64,000 bases of DNA from Hyphomicrobium sp. CS1GBMeth3 (lineage in GTDB: Bacteria > Pseudomonadota > Alphaproteobacteria > Rhizobiales > Hyphomicrobiaceae). The notes under the pieces were generated by a model that saw nothing but the letters and a program-made list of their open reading frames with translations, did not search any database and was not told where the DNA came from. The stretch is taken from the NCBI RefSeq assembly GCF_900117455.1, contig NZ_FPHO01000002.1, forward strand, positions 1,116,001 through 1,180,000. Reading direction: 5' to 3'. A program made the position numbers and the translations under genes. Every line of letters begins with the position of its first letter. The stretch's first letter is position 1. This document shows positions 7,293 through 15,082 of this stretch, one piece after another.

Positions 7293-8630
7293 ATGAGCTT
7301 CTCAACTGGGCCGGCATCTCGGCCCGCCCGGTCTGTTTTTTGTCGCCTGCGTGGTGTTTTCCTTAGGGAAACTTCCCTTCTTGCCGCGCTAACCGTAGGG
7401 ATTGCCCTGCCTCTGACCGCAATTGCCGGCGAGGGCGCGCCCGCACCGGCAGCGCCCCCTGCCGCACCGGCGAACGCCCTTGCCGCGGGCGATGAGGCAA
7501 TGCTGAAGATCCGACTACTGATGGCGAGGGAAATTCGCGAGGATCGCCTGCCGCCCCTGTCGCTACTCGACATTCCGCCGGACGACGACGGCGTTGCCGG
7601 CGCGAAACTCGCGATCTCGGATAACAATACTACTGGGCGCTTCCTGAAACAGGAATTCAGTCTGGACACATTCGACAGCGCGAACCCCGATGAGCTCGTT
7701 TCGGAGATCACGAAGCGCGTTGACGGCGGCGTTCCGTTTGTTGTCGTCGATGCCAGCCCGCAGACCTTGCTCAAGATCGCCGATGCGCTGAAGGCCAAAG
7801 ACGCCTTGGTGTTCAACACCTCAGCGCCGGACGAGGTGCTGCGCGAAGAAGAGTGCCGGGTCAATGTCAAGCACACGGCGCCGTCGCGCACCATGCTGAC
7901 CGACGCACTCGGTCAATACCTGGCATGGAAGCAGTGGCGCAACTGGGTGCTCGTCGTCGGTCAAACACCGGAGGACAAGCTTTACGCCGATGCCATCAGG
8001 CGCACCGCGAAGCGCTTCGGGCACAAGATCGTCGATGAGCGTGTGTTTGACTATGATCCCGGCAGTCGGCGGGCCGATGGCGGCTTCGAGCAGATCCAGC
8101 AGCAGATACCGAGCTTCATGCAGGGACTCCCTGAGCATGACGTCGTCGTCGTTGCAGACGAAGGCGAGCTGTTCGGCGACTATTTCCCTTATCGGACTTG
8201 GATCTCGCGGCCGGTGGTCGGCACAGCGGGCCTGTTTGCAACGCCCTGGCATCCGGCCACCGAGCTCTGGGGCGGCACGCAGTTTCAAAACCGCTTCAAG
8301 AGACTCGCCAAGCGCAATATGCGGCCGCTCGACTATAATGCCTGGGCAGCAGTACGCTCCGTGGGCGAGGCCGCGACACGCAAGAACACGGCCGATACCA
8401 AGACGCTCATCGGCTATATGCGCTCACCCGAATTCGAGCTTGCGGCCTTCAAGGGTCAGAAGGTCACCTACCGCACCTGGAATGGACAGCTTCGCCAGCC
8501 CATTATCGTGGCGACCGACAAGCTTCACGTCACGGTATCGCCTCAACCAGGTTTCCTTCACCAGTTAACCGAGCTCGACACACTGGGAACGGACCAGCCT
8601 GAGAGCAAGTGCACAGCCTATAAAAACTAA
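7293..8630 (+). CDS. ABC substrate-binding protein of the PQQ alcohol dehydrogenase system (LutA-like)
   Basis: 445 residues; the start has the ribosome site GGGAGGAAACGCT. An N-terminal Arg-rich segment and hydrophobic core ending around AIAGEGAPAP form an export signal. The body is a branched-chain-amino-acid-type periplasmic binding protein (family described as the substrate-binding component of the PQQ-dependent alcohol dehydrogenase ABC system); phrases such as ADGGFEQIQQQIPSFMQGLPEHDVVVVADEG are split only by this reader's knowledge of the family. In Methylorubrum the equivalent gene lutA belongs to lanthanide transport. It heads a co-directional operon with a propeller, ATPase and permease. 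Ligand is not known. Confidence 0.85.
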   Translation: MSFSTGPASRPARSVFCRLRGVFLRETSLLAALTVGIALPLTAIAGEGAPAPAAPPAAPANALAAGDEAMLKIRLLMAREIREDRLPPLSLLDIPPDDDGVAGAKLAISDNNTTGRFLKQEFSLDTFDSANPDELVSEITKRVDGGVPFVVVDASPQTLLKIADALKAKDALVFNTSAPDEVLREEECRVNVKHTAPSRTMLTDALGQYLAWKQWRNWVLVVGQTPEDKLYADAIRRTAKRFGHKIVDERVFDYDPGSRRADGGFEQIQQQIPSFMQGLPEHDVVVVADEGELFGDYFPYRTWISRPVVGTAGLFATPWHPATELWGGTQFQNRFKRLAKRNMRPLDYNAWAAVRSVGEAATRKNTADTKTLIGYMRSPEFELAAFKGQKVTYRTWNGQLRQPIIVATDKLHVTVSPQPGFLHQLTELDTLGTDQPESKCTAYKN

Positions 8631-8669
8631 CTAAAAAAGAACTCGAGCGAACGACCAAGGAGCTTCGAC

Positions 8670-9653
8670 GTGACAAGACAACGGCATGGCCTCGCAATTG
8701 CTTTGGCCGCTTCCCTGCTGGCAATGAGCGCTTCGAGCGCCTCAGCCTATCGGGTGTTCGTCTCGAACGAAAAGGAAAACACGATCTCGGTCATCGACAG
8801 CGAGAAGCTCGAGGTGATCCACACCATCAATACGGGGATGCGTCCACGGGGCATCATCCTTGCCAACGAAGGCAAGTGGGTGATCGTGTGCGCCAGCGAC
8901 GATAACAAGATGCAGGTGTTCAGCACCGAGACCTTCGAGCACATCAAGGATCTGCCGTCGGGCCCCGATCCCGAGCTTCCGATCCTGCACATCTCCGGCA
9001 ACCCGCTTTACGTGTCGAACGAGGACGACAACCTCGTCACCGTCGTCGACATCTTCAAGGGCACGATCATCACGGACGTTCCGGTCGGCGTCGAGCCGGA
9101 GGGTATGGGCATGAGCCCGGACGGGAAGATCCTCGTCAACACGTCCGAAACGACCAACATGGCGCACTTCATCGATGCGCACAGCTTCAAGAACATCGAC
9201 AACGTGCTGGTCGACAACCGGCCACGCGTTGCCGAGTTCACGCCGGACGGCAAGCAAGTGTGGGTCAGCGCCGAGATCGGTGGCACGGTGACCGTTATCG
9301 AGACGGACACGCGCAAGGTTCTGGGCAAGGTAACGTTCGAGATCCAGGGCATCAACAAGGATGCCATCCAGCCCGTGGGCGTGCGCATCACGAAAGACGG
9401 CAAGAGGGCCTTCGTCGCACTTGGGCCGGCCAATCGCGTAGCGGTCGTCAACGTGGAGACGCGCGAGGTGGAGAAGTATCTTCTGGTCGGGCAGCGTGTC
9501 TGGAACCTCGGCTTTACGCCCGATGAGAAGCTCCTATTCACCACCAACGGCACTTCGAACGACGTCTCCGTCATCGACGTTGAATCGCTGCGCGTGACGA
9601 AATCGATCAAAGTCGGGCGTTATCCCTGGGGTGTGGTTTCAGCCCCGTTCTAA
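8670..9653 (+). CDS. PQQ-catabolism-associated YVTN beta-propeller protein (LutB-like)
   Basis: 327 residues starting at a GTG with AAGGAG eight bases upstream. Signal peptide ends near SASSASA. The rest is YVTN-type propeller repeats, recognisable as YRVFVSNEKENTISVIDSE, LYVSNEDDNLVTVVDI and LLFTTNGTSNDVSVIDVES at roughly 45-residue spacing. It carries no CxxCH heme motif, so it is a ligand- or metal-binding propeller rather than a cytochrome. Families of this kind sit between the binding protein and ATPase in PQQ-linked and lanthanide (lut) ABC clusters, as here. Role in the periplasm is unproven. Confidence 0.85.
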   Translation: MTRQRHGLAIALAASLLAMSASSASAYRVFVSNEKENTISVIDSEKLEVIHTINTGMRPRGIILANEGKWVIVCASDDNKMQVFSTETFEHIKDLPSGPDPELPILHISGNPLYVSNEDDNLVTVVDIFKGTIITDVPVGVEPEGMGMSPDGKILVNTSETTNMAHFIDAHSFKNIDNVLVDNRPRVAEFTPDGKQVWVSAEIGGTVTVIETDTRKVLGKVTFEIQGINKDAIQPVGVRITKDGKRAFVALGPANRVAVVNVETREVEKYLLVGQRVWNLGFTPDEKLLFTTNGTSNDVSVIDVESLRVTKSIKVGRYPWGVVSAPF

Positions 9654-9659
9654 GCTGGG

Positions 9660-9682
9660 AGGCGGAGCCGGCGCCTCCGCCT
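9660..9682 (+). terminator. stem-loop after the propeller gene
   Basis: AGGCGGAG (9660-9667) pairs with CTCCGCCT (9675-9682) around a 7-base loop, six bases after the stop. There is no T run, so it may stabilise the upstream message or attenuate readthrough into the ABC genes rather than end transcription. Confidence 0.45.
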
Positions 9683-9710
9683 TGCCCGACGGTAAATCTC
9701 GGAGAGGATC

Positions 9711-9875
9711 ATGGCGGCTGCTCGCCGGAGCGTAGTTTGGGACTATTCCATCGTCATTGGGAAAGCTTGCTCCCCCAAGTGCAAGTCGACTGGCAAAGGC
9801 GAGTGCGCGATAGTCGGGCCGCGCTTCTTCAACGATGGACCTCCAGCCGCCGCGATCTCGACGAAAAGGATTTGA
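9711..9875 (+). CDS. possible 54-residue small protein with three cysteines
   Basis: An ATG at 9711 is preceded by an excellent ribosome site (GGAGAGGATC) and opens a 54-codon frame ending at 9875, eight bases before the GTG of the ABC ATPase. The middle holds CSPKC and a further GEC. No family is recognised. The gap of 229 bases inside an otherwise tight operon, the ribosome site and the near-coupling to the next start argue for translation; its shortness and lack of a known homologue keep confidence low. It could be a leader that couples translation to the ATPase gene. Confidence 0.4.
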   Translation: MAAARRSVVWDYSIVIGKACSPKCKSTGKGECAIVGPRFFNDGPPAAAISTKRI

Positions 9876-9882
9876 CCGGACA

Positions 9883-10656
9883 GTGAGCGACGCCACCGAA
9901 AATTCGCACCCTGACGCACTCGTTGTCGAAGGCGTGAGCCATAGCTTTGGCGAGAAGCGCGTGCTCGACAACGTTTCGCTGACCGTGCCGCGCGGAACGT
10001 TCGGCGTTCTGCTCGGCCTCAACGGCGCGGGCAAGTCGACGCTGTTCTCGCTGGTCACGCGTCTCTACGACAACGTCTCCGGAGAGATCCGTATCCTCGG
10101 CAACGATGTTCGCCGCCGGCCGGGTGCAGCCTTGCAACGGCTCGGCGTCGTGTTCCAATCGAAGACGCTCGACGGCGATCTGTCGCTGCAGCAAAACCTG
10201 CTTTATCACGCGGCCCTGCATGGCATCGGCACGCGAGAGGCGAAGCGACGGGCCGCGGACGCACTCACGACGGTCGGGCTCGCTGACCGTGCCCATGACA
10301 AAGTGCGAAACCTTTCGGGCGGCCAGGCGCGGCGCGTCGAAATCGCCCGCTCGCTTCTCCATAAGCCCGGCTGTCTGCTGCTCGACGAACCGACGGTCGG
10401 CCTCGACATCGGCTCGCGCGAAAGCGTTATCGGCATCGTGCGCGGGCTCGTGCAGCGACAAGGGCTTGGCGTGCTTTGGGCCACGCACCTCATCGACGAG
10501 ATCGCCGAGACCGACCTGATCTTCGTGTTGCACAAGGGCAAGGTGCTGTTCTCGGGCCATCTGCCCGGATTTCTGGCTGAGACGGGAGCCATCACGCCTC
10601 GCGACGCGTTTCGTATTCTCACAGGGCCCGCATCGGCCGAAGAGGAGGCCGCATGA
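9883..10656 (+). CDS. ABC transporter ATP-binding protein of the PQQ alcohol dehydrogenase system (LutE-like)
   Basis: 257 residues from the GTG at 9883 (VSDATENSHPDALVVEG); an ATG 16 codons upstream at 9835 has no ribosome site. Walker A is GLNGAGKST (45-53), the signature LSGGQARR and Walker B CLLLDEPTVGLD. This is the DrrA/NatA-like class that pairs with ABC-2 permeases. Its stop overlaps the permease start as ATGA. Comparable ATPases are found in PQQ-linked alcohol clusters (Ped) and in the lanthanide lut cluster, both proposed to move a metal or metal-ligand across the inner membrane. Confidence 0.9.
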   Translation: MSDATENSHPDALVVEGVSHSFGEKRVLDNVSLTVPRGTFGVLLGLNGAGKSTLFSLVTRLYDNVSGEIRILGNDVRRRPGAALQRLGVVFQSKTLDGDLSLQQNLLYHAALHGIGTREAKRRAADALTTVGLADRAHDKVRNLSGGQARRVEIARSLLHKPGCLLLDEPTVGLDIGSRESVIGIVRGLVQRQGLGVLWATHLIDEIAETDLIFVLHKGKVLFSGHLPGFLAETGAITPRDAFRILTGPASAEEEAA

Positions 10657-11744
10657 ACGTCGATATCGTGCACTCCGATGCTACGCCACAATCGACTTCG
10701 GGTGCCGACGCCGCGCCGCGCCGGCTGGGCCTGCTCGCCTACTTCTACTGCTTCCGCGGCATCGTCTGGCGCGAGGTGCTGCGCTTTCTGCATCAGCGCG
10801 AGCGTTTCTTCTCGGCGCTCGTTCGGCCGCTAGTCTGGCTGTTCATCTTCGCAGCCGGTTTCCGCCAGGTGCTCGGCGTCTCGATCATCCCGCCGTACGA
10901 AACCTACGTGCTCTACGAGGTGTATATCGTGCCGGGCCTGCTCGGCATGATCCTCTTGTTCAACGCCATGCAGTCGTCTCTCTCGATGGTTTACGATCGC
11001 GAGACCGGCGCCATGCGCACGCTGCTCGTCAGCCCCTTCCCGCGTTCCTTCCTGCTTCTGTCGAAGCTGATCGGCGGCGTCGCGGTGGCGGCGATCCAGT
11101 CCTACGTCTTCCTCGCCATCTTCTACTTCTGGGAAGCCGACATGCCCGCAACGGCGCATTGGGCGCTGCTTGCGGTACCGGCGCTGCTTATCGTGCTGTT
11201 GATGTTCAATGCAGCGACGGATCTCTTCTCGGAGCGCTTCATTCGCCGGGCCATCATTGGCGCGACGGTGATCGAGATCGCGGCCCTCGCCGGTGCGGTC
11301 TATTATTGGCGCCTACCGCCGCCGACGATGAATTACTTCACGGTTTTGCCTGCCCTCCTGCTCTCGGGATTGATGCTCGGCTCGCTGTCGCTCTTCATCT
11401 CCTCGGTGATCAAGCAGCTCGAGAACTTCGCGGGCGTCATGAACTTCGTCATCTTCCCGATGTTCTTCGCCTCGTCGGCGCTCTATCCGCTGTGGCGCAT
11501 CCGCGAGAGCAGTCCGCTGCTCCACGACATCTGCCTGTTCAACCCCTTCACGTATGCGGTCGAGCTGATCCGCTTCGCCCTCTATGGGCAGGTGGGGGCT
11601 CGTCTTCCCGACGGCTCGGTGGATCTCACCAATCTTTACGTCGTTGCGGCGTATACGGTGCTCTTCCTTGGGGCCGCGGTCTATGCTTATAACCCCTCCA
11701 AAGGCTTGATTTCCCGCCGTGGCGGGCCGGGTGGCGCGAGCTAG
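10653..11744 (+). CDS. ABC-2 type permease of the PQQ alcohol dehydrogenase system (LutF-like)
   Basis: 363 residues. After a soluble N-terminus (residues 1-55) come about six membrane segments, with the ABC-2 signature region YIVPGLLGMILLFNAMQ and the conserved DRETGAMRTLLVSPFPRS loop. It is translationally coupled to the ATPase. ABC-2 permeases are usually exporters, while the lut genetics point to uptake of lanthanide, so direction is uncertain here. It ends with LISRRGGPGG, a basic cytoplasmic tail. Confidence 0.9.
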   Translation: MNVDIVHSDATPQSTSGADAAPRRLGLLAYFYCFRGIVWREVLRFLHQRERFFSALVRPLVWLFIFAAGFRQVLGVSIIPPYETYVLYEVYIVPGLLGMILLFNAMQSSLSMVYDRETGAMRTLLVSPFPRSFLLLSKLIGGVAVAAIQSYVFLAIFYFWEADMPATAHWALLAVPALLIVLLMFNAATDLFSERFIRRAIIGATVIEIAALAGAVYYWRLPPPTMNYFTVLPALLLSGLMLGSLSLFISSVIKQLENFAGVMNFVIFPMFFASSALYPLWRIRESSPLLHDICLFNPFTYAVELIRFALYGQVGARLPDGSVDLTNLYVVAAYTVLFLGAAVYAYNPSKGLISRRGGPGGAS

Positions 11745-11796
11745 CCGACGGGATCAAGCAACGCATTCGGCGAACCTGGATAATGCGAGAAGAAAC

Positions 11797-12504
11797 ATGA
11801 CCAGTACCGCTCAACGCCTTTCCTTGCCGATCTTCCTTTCGTGCCTCGTGCTCGGAGCAAGCGCGCTTCATGCCGGCCCCGGCGCGGGTGGCGGCGCGCC
11901 CCAAACGACGATCGAGGGCGAAGCGGAGGCCACGCCGCCTCCGATCGACATGACCACCGACTGGCCCTGCGTGCAGCGCAAAGTCGAGTCGATTTCCGCA
12001 GCGCAGATCTGGGATGGGCCCCCGATCGAAGGGGTGAAGGGCTGGTTCCGCGAGCCGGGGATTCCTGATCTCATTGAGCTGCTGGCAAGCCGGCGCATCT
12101 CGCTCGACGACGCGGAGGCGGCGATCCAGAAATTCGCCAAGGACCAGCCTGAGGACAAGCGCGACGAGAAGCTGACGCTGCTGTTTGCAGGCCTGTTCGA
12201 TAAGGTCGCCGGTCAGCGGCGTAGCGTGATGAGCGGCATCGAAAAGTATCAGAAGTCGCAGAAAGAGCGCGCCAAGGAGCTTGAGCGCCAGAGCACGGCC
12301 ATTGTCGAGCTCGAGAAAAAGGTTCCGTCGGGCTCTACGGAAGACCCGCCGAACCTCGCCGACGCGCGTGAGAAATTCAACTGGGCGCAGCGCATCTTCC
12401 AGGAGCGGCAGACGAACATCCCGCTGGCGTGCGAAATCCCGGTGCTGATCGAAGAGCATCTCTACGCCGTGACGCGCGCGATCCGCAACAACATGACGAG
12501 CTAG
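11797..12504 (+). CDS. exported protein of the lut-like operon, unknown function
   Basis: 235 residues from the ATG at 11797, with GAGAAG upstream and a signal peptide ending near ALHAGP. The mature protein begins with a Pro/Glu-rich segment, has one cysteine in DWPCVQRKVE and a long charged helical middle (EKYQKSQKERAKELERQS) that may form a coiled coil, then a second cysteine in LACEIPVLIEE. It lies 52 bases after the permease, so it is part of the same operon. No characterised family is recognised; position suggests a periplasmic partner of the ABC system. Confidence 0.75.
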   Translation: MTSTAQRLSLPIFLSCLVLGASALHAGPGAGGGAPQTTIEGEAEATPPPIDMTTDWPCVQRKVESISAAQIWDGPPIEGVKGWFREPGIPDLIELLASRRISLDDAEAAIQKFAKDQPEDKRDEKLTLLFAGLFDKVAGQRRSVMSGIEKYQKSQKERAKELERQSTAIVELEKKVPSGSTEDPPNLADAREKFNWAQRIFQERQTNIPLACEIPVLIEEHLYAVTRAIRNNMTS

Positions 12505-12555
12505 AGCGGCCTGCGCGAGATCACCGATCGCGCGCTTGCCGCATAGGCTCCGGGA

Positions 12556-13119
12556 TCAGGGAACCGGTGTTGCCTTCACGAGGTCGAAGCCGGCCTCTTG
12601 CCAGGCGTCAGTCCCCTCGGAAAACCAGATCACGTTCTTATAGCCCCACTCCAGCGCGCGCTTGCCGGCGTTCCAGGACATCCAGCAGTCCTTGAGGCAG
12701 AAGAACACCACGGGCCGGACCCCGTCGCCGTCCGTGAGTTGCTCGAGGCGAGATTTGAAGTACGTTTCGAACTCCGGCGAGAGCACGCCGTAGCCGACGT
12801 TCGGCAGCCAGTGGGCGCCTTCAATCGTCATGTGGGTCGGATCGCGCCAGACGGTGCCGGCAGGAAGATTTGGCGGCTTGGGAGCGCGCGGGAAGACGTC
12901 GATAAACACCGCCTCTCGCGCCTTGAGCAGCGCCTCGGCTTCGTCGGCCCCAATTACGCGGGCGCCGGTGAGTGTCTTCGGGACCGGCGATCGGTAATCG
13001 TCCGTGCGATAGCCCTCCGGCTCGGGCACGGCGCCCGCATCGATCGCCGTTGCTCCGCTGGCAGCCAGATAGAAGGCCAGCGCGGCCGCCTGACCAAGCC
13101 TGCAAATTGCGCGTCTCAT
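12556..13119 (-). CDS. rhodanese-like protein of the PQQ-associated CW-motif family
   Basis: 187 residues with signal peptide (to about ASGATA). The middle has GARVIGADEAEALL and VFIDVFPRAP of a rhodanese-type fold, and the C-terminal part holds VVFFCLKDCWMSWNAGKRAL, where the active loop reads Cys-Leu-Lys-Asp-Cys-Trp. The family is annotated as PQQ-dependent catabolism-associated CXXCW protein and is thought to act on a redox cofactor or thiol in the periplasm. It follows xoxJ on the same strand after a 170-base gap with two hairpins. Together with the SoxYZ-like carrier it suggests a sulfur- or thiol-relay tied to methanol oxidation. Confidence 0.85.
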   Translation of the reverse strand: MRRAICRLGQAAALAFYLAASGATAIDAGAVPEPEGYRTDDYRSPVPKTLTGARVIGADEAEALLKAREAVFIDVFPRAPKPPNLPAGTVWRDPTHMTIEGAHWLPNVGYGVLSPEFETYFKSRLEQLTDGDGVRPVVFFCLKDCWMSWNAGKRALEWGYKNVIWFSEGTDAWQEAGFDLVKATPVP

Positions 13120-13195
13120 TCGCTTGATTACGCTTCCCGCTCATCCAGAATAGCACCGGAGCAGACTGACACGTCTTGCGCGCCGTGCAAACGAT

Positions 13196-13235
13196 CAGGG
13201 CCTTTCCGCACCAGTCGCTGTGCGGAAAGGCCCTG
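13196..13235 (-). terminator. 15-bp perfect stem-loop downstream of xoxJ
   Basis: CAGGGCCTTTCCGCA (13196-13210) is the exact complement of TGCGGAAAGGCCCTG (13221-13235) around a 10-base loop. It lies between xoxJ and the rhodanese-like gene. No long T run follows on the minus strand, so it may act by terminating, or by protecting the xox message from 3' decay. Confidence 0.6.
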
Positions 13236-13256
13236 TGCTGTGTGTCTCGTGTCTCT

Positions 13257-13281
13257 CGGAAAACCCAATCCCGATTTTCCG
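13257..13281 (-). terminator. second stem-loop directly after the xoxJ stop
   Basis: CGGAAAA (13257-13263) pairs with TTTTCCG (13275-13281) across 11 bases, nine bases past the xoxJ stop codon at 13290. It forms a tandem with the larger hairpin at 13196-13235. Confidence 0.4.
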
Positions 13282-13289
13282 GAAGTCCG

Positions 13290-14153
13290 CTAGTTCGTAC
13301 CCTTGGGGTAGCGCGGCTCGGTGATCAACTTGTTGTCCTCGTCGATCAACGGCACACCGTAGTCGAGCAGGATCTTGTCGATCTCACCCTGATGCTTGGC
13401 GATGAGATTGTTGATCTCGTGCTTCCATGCCGTCTCGTTGGCGCGCACGCCCATGGTGATGCGGTACTCGAGCCTCGGAAGGCCCTCTCGCTTCACCTCC
13501 AGGACTGGCGCAACGTTCAGGGGCTCTCCACCCTGCTTGGCATAGAAGCCGGCGTGGGGACCCCATAGAACGCCAACATCGATCTCGCCGGAGCGCACGT
13601 CGTTGATCATGTCCTGCATGGGGTTCTGGTAGCGCGTGTCGACGATGAAGAGAAAGGATTTCGCGGTCGGCATGAGACCGGCTTTCGCCACGTAGTCCGC
13701 CGCCGGCGAGCCCGCCTGGATGCCGACTTTCTTGCCCTTGAGCTTGGGATCCAGGATCGAGGTCACGTCCTCAAGGCCCGAACCCGGCTTCGTCACCAGT
13801 GCGTAGGTGGTGCGATAGTAGTGGTTGGTGTTGAGCGTGTACTCGTCGGCTTGCACCGTGCCCATGATCAGGTCACAGCGCTTTTCCGTCAGCGTCTTGC
13901 GGACAAACCCCAAACCCTGCGGGAACCACGTGTATTCGAGAGGACGCTTGAGGTCCTTGGCAAAGACCTCTGCGATCTTGTTCTCGAAGCCCTCGCCCTT
14001 CTCGTTCGAATACGGGAGATTTGACGGGGTGGCGCAGACGCGGAGAACCTGACGGTTCACCGCGTCCGCGAGATGGCCTTCAGCGGCCTCGGCACCGCTC
14101 GAGGCGGCTACGAGGCTCATAAGAGCAGTTACGAATACGGCGCGCGTTCTCAT
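13290..14153 (-). CDS. xoxJ: XoxJ, periplasmic binding-protein-like helper of methanol dehydrogenase
   Basis: 287 residues, signal peptide ending at about SGAEAAEG, then the type II solute-binding fold typical of MoxJ/XoxJ: LRVCATPSNLPYSNEKGEGF, CDLIMGTVQADEYTLNT and GEIDVGVLWGPHAG. In methylotrophs XoxJ is required for or assists XoxF maturation or activity and is encoded beside xoxF and xoxG. Here it is the third gene of xoxF-xoxG-xoxJ on the minus strand, 50 bases after xoxG. It may chaperone apo-XoxF or deliver cofactor; a transport role is unlikely since no permease accompanies it. Confidence 0.92.
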   Translation of the reverse strand: MRTRAVFVTALMSLVAASSGAEAAEGHLADAVNRQVLRVCATPSNLPYSNEKGEGFENKIAEVFAKDLKRPLEYTWFPQGLGFVRKTLTEKRCDLIMGTVQADEYTLNTNHYYRTTYALVTKPGSGLEDVTSILDPKLKGKKVGIQAGSPAADYVAKAGLMPTAKSFLFIVDTRYQNPMQDMINDVRSGEIDVGVLWGPHAGFYAKQGGEPLNVAPVLEVKREGLPRLEYRITMGVRANETAWKHEINNLIAKHQGEIDKILLDYGVPLIDEDNKLITEPRYPKGTN

Positions 14154-14203
14154 CGTTTTTTCTCTCTTATCCAGAGGCAGCCGCCGAAACTGCCGGCTAC
14201 GCC

Positions 14204-14860
14204 TTAGTCACCGAGGCAGGAGTCCTCGTACTCGCGAGCCTCCTTGGGCTTTTCGGCCCGCTGGTCAGGGCTCAAACGACCGCCAGGAAGATCTCCGGAG
14301 GCGCGCGCTTTGATGTACACGTAGAGATCGTCGATGTAGCACATGACGTTCTTGTTATCGCCGAGCGCCGGCATGATGAACAAGGTGCCGCCAACGTCAC
14401 GGCGCTGGCCGCTCGAAACGACCTGGAGGAACTTCTCGTAGGTCATGGTCTTCAGCGAATCCGCCAGCGCGGGAGCGAAGGTCGAGCCTTCAGCGTTCGG
14501 ACCGTGACAGACGTGGCACTCGGCGTGGTAACGGCGCCAGCCGGAATAGGTGTACCAGTCGACCTGCTTAATGGCGTCGCCTTCCTTGACGATGTTGTAG
14601 GTCGGCGTGCCGTCCTCCAGCTGCCATTTTCCGTCGACGAGCTCTTTCTTGCCGGACTTGGCAAGCTCGAGCGCCTTAGCGGCCTTGGCCTTTTCTTCGT
14701 CGGTTACTTCGGTCGGAGGGGGCTCTTTGCCGGTGCCGACGTCAGCCGGCGGAGCCTCCGCCGGAGGCGGGTCCTGTGCCGCCATAGCAGCCGAGAAGCT
14801 CAATGCAACCGCCACGCTGAAGCAGCTCACGGCAAGTAGTCCAGTTTTCAACCTTTTCAC
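14204..14860 (-). CDS. xoxG: XoxG, c-type cytochrome electron acceptor of XoxF
   Basis: 218 residues from the GTG at 14860, which has GGGGA six bases upstream; a longer ATG frame to 14923 lacks support. A signal peptide ends near AAMAAQ, then a Pro-rich acidic linker. One heme-binding site CHVCH (Cys115, Cys118, His119) and a probable axial Met in LFIMPALGD (163). Two more cysteines (174, 215) make four in the mature chain, the hallmark of the methanol-metabolism 4-Cys cytochrome family. XoxG takes electrons from XoxF and passes them to the oxidase chain. It is downstream of xoxF in one transcript. Confidence 0.92.
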   Translation of the reverse strand: MKRLKTGLLAVSCFSVAVALSFSAAMAAQDPPPAEAPPADVGTGKEPPPTEVTDEEKAKAAKALELAKSGKKELVDGKWQLEDGTPTYNIVKEGDAIKQVDWYTYSGWRRYHAECHVCHGPNAEGSTFAPALADSLKTMTYEKFLQVVSSGQRRDVGGTLFIMPALGDNKNVMCYIDDLYVYIKARASGDLPGGRLSPDQRAEKPKEAREYEDSCLGD

Positions 14861-15035
14861 GCGCGTCCCCTGTTCCTCAATGCTCTTCCCATAACGTTCG
14901 GCGAACCGAAACCACAACCGCATAGTGGGAACTTTGACCTCACAATTCAGTCATTCGTTCCCGCTCAATCTTCAAAAGTTGGTGACGAGCGATTGCTCGG
15001 ACAACCCACATTGAAGATTACTTTCACGCAATAAA

Positions 15036-15059
15036 CCGGCGCGGGTTTCCCCGCGCCGG
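15036..15059 (-). terminator. stem-loop between xoxF and xoxG
   Basis: CCGGCGCGGG (15036-15045) pairs perfectly with CCCGCGCCGG (15050-15059) around TTTC; on the minus strand it is followed by TTTATT. It lies 23 bases after the xoxF stop and would lower readthrough or stabilise xoxF mRNA. Confidence 0.7.
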
Positions 15060-15082
15060 CTCAGGCTTTCTTGCTAACCCTA

